Assembly (NCBI GenBank): GCA_037576215.1
Contig: JBANDB010000002.1
Coordinates: 5,456,001-5,520,000, forward strand
Source: Armillaria gallica
Taxonomy: Eukaryota > Basidiomycota > Agaricomycetes > Agaricales > Physalacriaceae
Direction of reading: 5' to 3'
DNA length: 64,000 bases
The notes below the pieces were generated by a model, which worked only from the letters and a program-made list of their open reading frames with translations, ran no database searches and was not told where the DNA came from. Positions 1 to 8,376 of this stretch are shown one piece after another. Every line of letters begins with the position of its first letter. Within the stretch, counting starts at the first letter, position 1. Both the position numbers and the translations under genes were made by a program.

Positions 1-1086
1 GAGTCCAAAATTGATCCAACGGTAGCCAAGATCGGCACGGCAACTTGACCGCAACACCGATTCTCCTGCAACCTCACCGACACTAACTACTGACACGAGA
101 AGCAACCGCTACTCTTAGTGGAAGTTGCGAACCCTTCTCCATCTCGCCCTCCACAGTCGGTACCATTATACCGCATGCCTCCCTCCGAATCCGCTCAGAT
201 TCCTTGGTCAATGAAAACTCAAAGTTATTGACAACTTCGGTGATAAATGCGTGGAGTTCGAGGACACTATTTCGCAGTTAGTGCAATCGCCGACCAAAGA
301 AGTATGGATTGAGATTGCCTACGCAAATCGCTAGCCGATACAAGACCTGAGACCTCCAGCAAAACTGAACCTATAGCAGAAAAGTTGGCATACTATCCAA
401 CTTCATTTGTAAATGGAACGCACAAGTTCCCGTAGACACCAACTGATGCTTCCTTACTCGTACTTCCGCGGAACCAGCGAGCGGGATCGAAAACGTGGGT
501 GTCTTCTCCCCATACGCTCTTATTTCTTTCGACCGTATAATTAGCAAATATTAAAATGAACGTCCCAAGGTTTCCCACCTATTATAGCCGGCAATCGATG
601 CGAAGATGTATGCGCCCTTAGGTATGGCTATCTCTTGCACCGTTTTCCCCGTCACCAAAGTCACCGGCTTGCTCAAAGGAAGTACGTCGTCCTGAGTGGC
701 CACTCTGGCCGTATTGGCAAGGATGGGATGGAATCGAAGCACCTCCTATGAAATTGTGAGTTCAGGATCATAAAACAGGACACGAGCTAACCTTTACCAC
801 AGCGGTCAGATAAGGCATACTATCCAGGTCCTGGACGGAAAACTCGGTATCACCGCGATTAAAAACCACTCTTTCCTTCTCCCTGACCTCTGCTCTTAGC
901 TGATCTTGTACTTCAGGATGTCTTGCAAGTTCGAGAAATGTCCAGGAGAGTGTATTGGCAGTCGTTTCATGGCTGGCAAACATAATAGTGCTGGAAGCTT
1001 GGGAACCGATAGTGATGCTCTGGTTAATATAGCACACTTACTTCATCTGACCGATCAGTTCTTCTTCATTGAGTCGCGTCTTTAAG
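1..1086 (-). pseudogene. Cytochrome P450, 3' half only (copy 0)
   Basis: The minus strand carries the I-helix exon (AGHETTANTLSW), the K-helix exon (EVLRFHP), the FDPARW exon and the heme-loop exon of a P450, almost base-for-base like the intact gene at 12098-14419. The match runs from the window edge to about 1086 and stops abruptly inside the exon just before the I-helix, so the 5' half is missing. Two more lesions are visible. The heme loop reads SCIG and then TAG where all other copies have TGG (around 332). Relative to the intact copy, about 80 bp including the normal stop codon are deleted near base 99. The gene cannot encode a working enzyme. The duplicated block also includes the 3' end of the ORF seen at 11618-11974. 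Confidence 0.9.
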
Positions 1087-1511
1087 ACCCCGTGGCAAAA
1101 TCTATTTGGGGTATCACGGTTTTTGCCGGACTGGCTTCAGGACTATATCGTGGGAAACTTTCTATTCATTGTCGGGCTTATCGGACCTGCTTGAGCAATC
1201 CGTCTATTCGCTGTCGGTATTATTGGTATCTGACTTGAGCGGCCCGTGGAGCTTCTTTGGCATTGACGGTTTTTGTTCTTGTTCTTGTTCTTATTCCACG
1301 CTGATTTTCAATTGTGATTTATCTTCTATTTTAGCCGACATTTTTGACTGCCCCAAAGTTAACGTTCAAGATGAAGACAAAGGCGTTGAAATGTTTTGGC
1401 CTACGCCAAGTGAACTCGCACCAGCGAGAACGATTTCGATGATGGTCATGTGCTTAGTGTGCGGGTGAGTGGGGTCCTCAGTCGTCTCTTCTCAATACCA
1501 CTTAGATTCTG
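1087..1511. other. Unassigned spacer with a short GTTCTT hexamer run
   Basis: Sequence between the P450 fragment and the retroelement tail. It contains three copies of a GTTCTT-type hexamer near 1273-1291. A 120-codon open frame on the plus strand (1106-1468) has no recognisable motif or splice structure and is not called as a gene. Confidence 0.4.
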
Positions 1512-1516
1512 GATCT

Positions 1517-1545
1517 ATCTCATCTCATCTCATCTCATCTCATCA
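1517..1545 (-). repeat. Pentanucleotide array, ATCTC x5 (plus strand)
   Basis: Five perfect ATCTC units followed by a partial unit. On the retroelement's sense strand this reads GATGA repeated and lies about 200 bp past the stop codon, so it is the likely 3' terminus of the element. Confidence 0.75.
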
Positions 1546-1749
1546 TTACACGGCACGGTACCTTCAGGCACGCCGGACGCAAGGATACAGGTAACAGCAC
1601 TACGAAACCCATCACCTCACTAACCCTCTACTTATTCCCCAAGCCGAGCTCACGACCGAACCACCCAAACAGAGTAACCCGCCGTTGTAGAACTTGAAGA
1701 CCTATAGAAGGGAAACTCGAAATCATTAAATATGCCTCAAGGACGTACG

Positions 1750-4700
1750 CTAGCCTCCACGATAGACAGGAACAGCATAAAAGATTTTCAGAACGCTATG
1801 CGCCCACTTCGCGACCGTGGCAATTGCCTTTCGACTTTGTACCAGCTTCTTCAGGAACTCGACGTCGTCCAGCTGGCCATACATAGGCGCCAAATCAGGT
1901 TCGTCACGGATGACTCTTGCCAGCATTTGACTCCTAGTATGTACCAGTACCTGTGAAGACGTGCAACCCAGCATGGCGTGTTCCGGCGACTCGACCGCAA
2001 TTTTGCAGAAACGGCATTTGCGGTGATCTCGCTCAAGTCTCGGTCTTCCCAATTCTCTCCATCGCAGCCTCTCTATTGCCAACATATGGCTCGATAGGAG
2101 CATCCATGTCAGGGCTTTACGATGATCCTTAATTTTGACATCAAGGTAGTGACGAAGGGTGAGTGTTATCGTTCTTGGGCTTTTATTCTTCACAGGTTCC
2201 TTACGGCCATGAAGGAGGTACAATTTATCGCTACTATCAACTTGTTGCTGCAGCGACCGCTCCATGCAATGAAAAACCATTTTTGAGTACAGGTCAACGT
2301 AGTCTGGTGTGAGAGACCACGGGTCAAGTTCATATGCAAGTGGGTAGGGTAAGTTGCGTGCAGCTTGAAGTAAATCGGTAAACCACGTTTTTCGACCCGC
2401 AATATGAAGCACAATGCTATTCATAATTGCAGCCCGTACTAGGTGTTTATCCTGAAGAGCCAGTGTATACCTCAGGAATTTGAGTACCAGTATAAAGCGA
2501 CGTGTTTGGAGAGGTGTGATTCCAGTTTCTGTGTGGAGCGGTACTAACATTGAACGGGAGCCAACGTGAAGCATCTTGCGGATGAACTTTACTTGAACAT
2601 CGACTAAGGGTTCTATCAGGGACTTGGTAGCATCTGGCATCACCTCACATCCATGGATGAGATGGCAGTCTACTCGTGCCATGTAGAGTTGCTTAGCATG
2701 CCGTGGGAGCAGGTCCCCAGTACGATCCTCGATGGCCCATATGCTATGACCGTAATAGCGTGCAGCTTTTTCTTTTGCTTTGTAGTGGTTTTCAAACATC
2801 GAACGTGTATCTGTGGAGAAGACTACCCCAACGTATTTTTCCTTTTCCGAGACACCTAGGATGTTACTGCCTACAGTGAAGCTAGGCAAAGGTGATGGGA
2901 CAGGTGCGCCATACACCATCGCAACCGTTTTAATCCTGTTAACCAGAATGAAGTTCACCCCGCCCCATGAGGCCATTGCATCCAGCTTCAACTGAAAGCC
3001 AGATGGCGAGTGCGACAACAACAAAATGTCATCCGCTTGTGCCAAGATAGACAATTTTCGTCCTGCCAGGACCACATCGTCCTTGTGTGTAGGCATCTCC
3101 AGGTCTGATGCAAACAGATTCCACAGGACAGGGGATGAAGTATCTCCAGTTAACAGGCCTACTAGTGCACCGAAGGGGTCTGTACTCAGACCCGCATGCC
3201 TGACATAGTATTCAACTCGCGCGTAGACCATTCGGAGCCAGTCAAAGATTGGGCCGCCCATTCCCAATCTTTGAAGCTTTAACCAGAGGGTTGCACGATC
3301 GGTAGAGGGAAAGGCATTCGTAGCATCAACAACAGCCACATAGAGAGGTTTCCTTTGAGCTTTTGCAGACTCTATGGCACATCGTAGAATGAGTGGGTTG
3401 TTGTTAGTGCGGTATCCCGAACGGAATCCATTCTGGTAGTCAGGTATGAGATTGTTCTCCTCTGCCCATTTTGTCGTTCTCATATGGATACCAAGTGAAA
3501 AAAAGCGAAAGAAGCAGCTTTCAACACCGAGAAGGCGATAGCTTTCAGGATCACCTGAATCTTTGCCTCGTTTTAGCGTCCCGATCATGATAATTCGAAG
3601 CCAAGCAAGGGGCATGTCCATGTCTTGGATACATTGGTTGAACAGCTCTGCCAAGTCATCATTTTCTATGTTCATTATCTGGGAGTATAGGACCCCATCA
3701 TCACTGGATGCACTGTCCATTAAGGACCGCTTTCGGATATGTTCCTTCAACTCTGCAACCTCCTCCCCCTTCCACGGCGAGGAGAAGTATTTTCCTGCGC
3801 TAAGATCCTCTGTACGATCAGGAATCAAGGCTGCTCGCATACTGTTCAGTTTGTGTTGAATTGCGTCGAACTCGTGGGGCAAGGAGTCGGGTGGATTGAG
3901 TCGCCGTTCAAAGACATCCTTGAGCTCATCGGCTGATACTGATGCTTTCTCTTTTACCGGATCGCCCAATTTCCTCAGGATTTTCCAGAAGCGAGTGTTA
4001 GACGTCTCTGCGGCCTCTATGAGATCTCGCCTATTTTTATCCTGCTGTTCGCGTGCTTTACGGCGACCACGATGAGGTGCAGGGTATTCTTCCCTTTGTG
4101 ATGACCAGTCATTGGAGTGTGATTCCCTTTCTTCTTGCCCACTGCGTGAGTCAGGGAAGTTTGCCGTTACTTTCGGGCAATCAAGCGGACGTGCATCCTC
4201 TGGCATTGATGGCGAGATGTTAGGAGCAAGGATGGTCTCCTCATTTACACCTGAACTCAGTTGCGAGACGGGCATGCGAGTCATAGCTATGGCCTCTTGA
4301 AGATGGCCATTAATCGTATCCTTCTTCAAATGTACCAAGTGCGTGGGTGCTGTCCTCATCCTGAATAGAATATTTATTCTCTTCAGGATATCTCCATCGG
4401 TACACCTCCAACCACACATTCGGTCCCTGGGGGCTCTGTATATCACCGCATCAATCATGGAGTGCGAGACACATGATATCTCGAGAGTACGGTTTTGAGG
4501 GGCTTTAAACAGGGCCAGTAGAATACCCCAAAGGAAGGCTCTGTCCAATGTCTGCTCTCCCAATACACTTTGAACTATATTCAGCCTTGCGTTTGGGCCA
4601 GCATACACTGCCGCAATTGCGATTCGATGTCCCAGGGGTTTTGATTGAGCACATGAAGCGTGGACCACACATTTCAGAGATGTTGTGTTAGAATACACGG

Positions 4701-4881
4701 GCCCGAAGCAGTGGAGTGCACGTTCATCAGCATTTTCCGCCTTTTCGAGGAGTTGGTCGACTAGGATATCAAGACGGTTTTTTTGTTTATCGGCGGGGAC
4801 AGACTCTGACTGTGCTATCCGCCGACGTTTGCGTGTGTATGGTGATGGCGTGTTCATGAGCAGGTGGAATTCCCATGTCAA
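1750..4881 (-). CDS. Reverse transcriptase with N-terminal RNase H-like domain and C-terminal zinc knuckle
   Basis: The 1,043-codon ORF has no frameshift. Residues ~70-200 follow the RNase HI pattern of fungal LINE proteins (RAxLxGIxLAL, CGWRCxxGDILKRI, GHLQEA), but the four positions normally D, E, D, D appear as H74, F116, V138 and I198. A basic linker (~270-320) leads to the RT domain (~430-700): motif A is AVVDATNAF, motif B GLLTGDTSSP, motif C AQADDILLLS, with catalytic aspartates present. Motif C has Q where Y or F is usual. Near residues 950-970 there is a C-x2-C-x8-H-x4-C knuckle of the zf-RVT type. The domains suggest an RNA-directed DNA polymerase whose RNase H part is structural only. 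The product would act in a ribonucleoprotein with its own RNA. The start could also be Met9. Confidence 0.85.
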   Translation of the reverse strand: MTWEFHLLMNTPSPYTRKRRRIAQSESVPADKQKNRLDILVDQLLEKAENADERALHCFGPVYSNTTSLKCVVHASCAQSKPLGHRIAIAAVYAGPNARLNIVQSVLGEQTLDRAFLWGILLALFKAPQNRTLEISCVSHSMIDAVIYRAPRDRMCGWRCTDGDILKRINILFRMRTAPTHLVHLKKDTINGHLQEAIAMTRMPVSQLSSGVNEETILAPNISPSMPEDARPLDCPKVTANFPDSRSGQEERESHSNDWSSQREEYPAPHRGRRKAREQQDKNRRDLIEAAETSNTRFWKILRKLGDPVKEKASVSADELKDVFERRLNPPDSLPHEFDAIQHKLNSMRAALIPDRTEDLSAGKYFSSPWKGEEVAELKEHIRKRSLMDSASSDDGVLYSQIMNIENDDLAELFNQCIQDMDMPLAWLRIIMIGTLKRGKDSGDPESYRLLGVESCFFRFFSLGIHMRTTKWAEENNLIPDYQNGFRSGYRTNNNPLILRCAIESAKAQRKPLYVAVVDATNAFPSTDRATLWLKLQRLGMGGPIFDWLRMVYARVEYYVRHAGLSTDPFGALVGLLTGDTSSPVLWNLFASDLEMPTHKDDVVLAGRKLSILAQADDILLLSHSPSGFQLKLDAMASWGGVNFILVNRIKTVAMVYGAPVPSPLPSFTVGSNILGVSEKEKYVGVVFSTDTRSMFENHYKAKEKAARYYGHSIWAIEDRTGDLLPRHAKQLYMARVDCHLIHGCEVMPDATKSLIEPLVDVQVKFIRKMLHVGSRSMLVPLHTETGITPLQTRRFILVLKFLRYTLALQDKHLVRAAIMNSIVLHIAGRKTWFTDLLQAARNLPYPLAYELDPWSLTPDYVDLYSKMVFHCMERSLQQQVDSSDKLYLLHGRKEPVKNKSPRTITLTLRHYLDVKIKDHRKALTWMLLSSHMLAIERLRWRELGRPRLERDHRKCRFCKIAVESPEHAMLGCTSSQVLVHTRSQMLARVIRDEPDLAPMYGQLDDVEFLKKLVQSRKAIATVAKWAHSVLKIFYAVPVYRGG

Positions 4882-5084
4882 GGATGCCTAGTCTCCCCTA
4901 GGCAGACTCTTATCTCTTGACAGGCAAGCAGTCGAGATTTGAAAAGGATGCCATGCCGTTGTGTCGAAGGACCCTATTTTTCCCATAGACAACGTCTCGC
5001 GATCCAGCAAGCTGGATTTTGAACGGGCAGAGAGCACCCAACAGCGGCGGCTAGAGGGACGTGTGACTCAGAGATCGAAGCGGG

Positions 5085-5450
5085 AGTGGCTAAAGTGGTA
5101 GGTCTTTTCACTCCCGCGCGTTCAGGGGTACTCCTTTGCCGCAAAGATAAGACTCTTGCCTCTACACCCATGGCTGGTGCATTAGGATACGATTCCCACT
5201 CCCGCGCGTTCAAGCTCAAGCTCCCTACCCAGCCGTCTCCACCACTCCTTGGCCAACACCAATGTTGAGCTCGTCTCGTCACCCACAAGCTGTAGCCATG
5301 CAATGATTCGGCTTGGTAACTCCTCGGTCCTCGGCCTGCCTCGCTGGATCGAAATCCCTCACTCCTGTGTTCAATTCCTAATGCTGCCGTCTCCACCACG
5401 GCTTGGACGATGCTAAAACCAACGCTGTCTCCCTTAGTCCGCACGCTGTG
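5085..5450. repeat. Imperfect internal repeats upstream of the RT ORF
   Basis: CACTCCCGCGCGTTCA occurs twice (near 5109 and 5199). A GCCGTCTCCACCAC... TTGG block occurs twice (near 5231 and 5388), followed each time by a related ACCAAYG..GTCTC stretch. These look like diverged direct repeats, plausibly in the 5' UTR or promoter of the retroelement. The 159-codon minus-strand frame here (4974-5453) is compositionally odd and not called. Confidence 0.45.
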
Positions 5451-5734
5451 CATAGATGGCTACCGCACGATTTCGCTAGGTAGTAGGTATTCTGCTTGCC
5501 TATTAGTGGGTGCGGGGCTTAATACTGTCTTCTAGAACATGGAGCTACAGTGTCGACATCCCTTCGAGGCTAACTGTATGAAAGTTGGCCCCCGTCTTCC
5601 TTTCTCCACATCTCATGGCAACAAGCGGTCCAACCTGCAAGTCTGGATTCGACTCGTTTTGGCTGAGAAAGAGGCCTAGTGGGTGCTAACCGTGTGCCTT
5701 CCAGCCGTGTTTACTAACTCCCCTTGCCTATTTA

Positions 5735-7270
5735 GTGTTGAGAAGTGTATCAAGATGTGCGGTCTCGAGGCTTATGCCGACGCTGTTGTTGGTTCGCTTA
5801 GTATTGAGCATCGCAAGCGTACGACGATAGCTGTGGAGTTGGCGGCAAAGGTGGGTACCCTGTTTTTATCTGTGTTGAGTATGGATTTGACGTCTTTTTA
5901 TTACTAGCCCAAATCGCTGTTGTTCTCGGATGAACCTACCTCTGGACTCAGTGACAGACTGGACTAGATTCGCAGAGCACATGGGCTATCATGTCTTTCT
6001 TGAGGAATCTCGCTGATAATGGACAAGCCATTCTTTGCACGTGCGTATTCTGTCGATGCAGTACGGCTATGAAATTAAATCAATTGTGTAGAATTCATCA
6101 ACCTTCTGTGGAACTCTTCTAGGTCTTCGACCGGCTTATCCCTCTCAAGAAGGGTGGTCAGCCCGTATTCTTTGGAGATCTTGGACACAACTTGACGACG
6201 CTTATCCAATATATCGAGAGGAACAAATCAAGGGTATGCCATGAGGACGAAAACCCGTAAGTCTTGCTTTGTGAAGTATCTCCTCCTAATCTGATGGGCG
6301 ATACCATAGTGCTGAGTTCATGTTGGACATCATTGGTGCTGGAGCGACTGCCCATGCAACCCAGGATTCGTATGTCACCACAACTGTCAACTGATGCAAA
6401 CTCGTATTGAATCTGTTGCAGGTACTCAGTCTGGAAGAATTCTCCGAAGTGCGCTAATCTACAGACTGAGCTTGACAGTCTGCACGCTGAAGGAAGACAG
6501 AGGGGCGCCGTCGAGGCTGTAGTACATTCGGAGTTTGCGACGTCTTGGATCCATCAGTCCGCTGTCTTGGTGAAGCGTGACCTCATATACCGTTGGAGAG
6601 ATCTGACCTATCTGATCGCCAAACTCGCCCTCAATATAATGTCAGGCTTATTCATCGGGGTATGCTTCACTCTCAATACTTTAGATGACTGGCTAATCAT
6701 TTTGTCGTACAGTTCACCTTCTTCAAAGCGAAGGATAGTCAACAAGCGACTCAAAACAAGGTATTTGTATATGCATCCAACTCAATGTAGCTGCCAGACC
6801 CTCATAATCTTTTAGTCTATCTTCTTGGGCACAATTCTGGGCGCTCCCCTGTCCAGCCAACTGCAGGTTCCATTCATCAACATGTGCTTACGAGATTCGG
6901 GAATGTCCCAGTCGCATGCATCACTGGTCGGCCTTGCTTACAGCCCAATTCGCTGCCGAGATTCCGTGGAACATCCTTGGATCAAGCGCATACTTTTTGT
7001 GCTGGTTCTGGACAGTTGGCTACCCCTCGTCTCGTGCCGGCTTCATGTTCCTTATGATGGGTGTCATCTTCCCTCTATACTACACGTCCCTCAGTCAGGC
7101 TGTTGCGTCCGTCGTGCCCAACGCCGAGCTTGCTGCAATCTTGTTCAGTTTCTTGTTCTCTTTCGTCATGACCTTGTGAGTTTTTTTATCTTCAATTGTG
7201 GGTTTTTGATCTAACCCAATTTGGATCACAACAGCTCTCGGTAGAGGAGGCGGATGTTCTCCCCATAGCT
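5735..7270 (+). pseudogene. PDR/ABCG-type ABC transporter, C-terminal half, decayed
   Basis: Spliced fragments read in order as the second nucleotide-binding domain and following membrane domain of a pleiotropic-drug-resistance transporter: MCGLEAYADAVVG, a signature-like IEHRKRTT, Walker B region LLFSDEPTSGL, then an H-loop IHQPSVELF, a glycine-rich GAGATAHATQ stretch and several hydrophobic helices (6916-7179, EIPWNILGSSAYFLCWFW). Introns with GT/AG ends are still recognisable. It is broken: after DEPTSGL a ~17 nt insertion shifts the frame and brings a stop (near 5940-5970), and the terminal exon after 7230 is scrambled. The N-terminal half of a full PDR protein is not seen upstream. Intact relatives export drugs and toxic metabolites across the plasma membrane. 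Confidence 0.8.
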
Positions 7271-8092
7271 GTGGTTTAAACACGTACAAGAGATACACAT
7301 ACTACGTACTCCCATCACTGTTGACGGTCTTCGTAGCATATACGACTACCAAGCCCGACAAAGCTGTACATGTCGTAGTTGACGGACACGTAGTCCATTC
7401 CAAACAAGCGGGTGTCGTGTATTACGAAGAGACATTTCATGTAGATCAGAGCTGCGTGTGATACAACGACGGCATACGACTGGGTAGGTGGTCGCGTCCC
7501 GAAGGGTACCTCGACGGGGTGTATATGACACAAGACAGCGCAGGTAAAACCCCGATGTCTTCATGTACTGCTGGGCCGACTTATGAATAGAAGCATAGGA
7601 CTCGGACCTGCCACGCGGATGCGCTGGCCCTCACCAACTCGTTGAACGGTGAATAGCCTATTTAAGTGACAGACTACATACACTCACTACAACCTCACCC
7701 ACACTGCAGCCGTGTATGTAGCGTCTGTCTACGAGAGACTAGGCATCCGGTCCGAGAGACGCGTCAACAAAACGCGGTGGCTTGGGCTACCGCGGTCCGC
7801 CGTCCTTAAAGGAAGTACCTCATCATGCGCCGCTACTCTTCCAGTTTTATAAGCAGCGATATGGTTCCTTCCTTCTTCAAGGTGCCACCTAATTTAATTT
7901 TTGATCCGCGTTGTCTCTCTTGCTTAGCATTGTCGAGATAGGAATGATAAGTACTACTTAATCCCAATAATTCTTGCAGTACGGCGTCCATTTCCACACC
8001 CGGATGCGATAGCATTGAACAAAACAATGTCACTTACGTGCACACATGATACCGTTAATTCATTATCATTTTTCGAATCGGCGTGCTGCATG
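7271..8092. other. Spacer without recognisable genes
   Basis: No open frame here shows a domain or plausible splicing. It separates the ABC relic from the Arf-like scrap and is likely degenerate sequence. Confidence 0.5.
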
Positions 8093-8190
8093 ATGCTTCG
8101 TCGATTCATCAATCATTACTTCGACACTCATGGACCTAGATTATGCCGGAAAGACGACAGATTTCTACCCCCCAATTCATTCAAATGAAG
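8093..8190 (+). pseudogene. Arf-like GTPase, 5' fragment
   Basis: The plus strand reads MLRRFINHYF, then after a frame change [10 protein letters not shown]. The intact Arf-like gene at 20870-22212 begins [10 protein letters not shown] and has [10 protein letters not shown] at the same spacing. The P-loop is therefore recognisable but the frame is broken between the two pieces and nothing after the P-loop aligns. It lies 190 bp from the 3' end of P450 copy 1, just as the intact Arf-like gene lies beside P450 copy 4. A shared duplication history is inferred. Confidence 0.75.
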
Positions 8191-8376
8191 GCAAGTGTAG
8201 TTATTGATCTTAAGTATCGAAAACCCGTCCGCGAGGTCCACCAGCAAGGGGTCGCCCCTAGTAGCGACGAAAAACCCGCCCCTTTAAGCGCTCGACGAGT
8301 ATTGAGCGCGTGAACATGAGTACAGGATTATATATAATAATACAGCCATTTCCGTAGATATTTATATACTGCTCAA

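Larger units (their letters stand above)
1512..5480 (-). mobile_element. LINE-like non-LTR retroelement (boundaries approximate)
   Basis: One long intact ORF (1750-4881) encodes a reverse transcriptase with a C-terminal zinc knuckle. No LTRs, no integrase and no separate gag ORF are seen. Downstream of the ORF on the minus strand the sequence ends in a short GATGA pentamer array (1517-1545), the kind of simple-repeat tail many non-LTR elements carry. The 5' limit is uncertain: 4882-5480 contains imperfect internal repeats and may be the 5' untranslated region. I could not find a convincing target-site duplication. No endonuclease domain is recognisable, so the insertion mechanism is unclear. 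Confidence 0.65.

Noticed and set aside
1106..1468. 120-codon plus-strand ORF as a gene
   Set aside because: No domain, runs over a simple hexamer repeat, and has no splice or neighbour support.
1517..1545. Short tandem array as a CRISPR-like repeat
   Set aside because: Perfect 5-bp units with no spacers; a simple microsatellite, probably a LINE tail.
4974..5453. 159-codon minus-strand open frame upstream of the RT ORF
   Set aside because: Trp/Arg/Ser-skewed composition, overlaps diverged direct repeats, no domain. More likely retroelement UTR.
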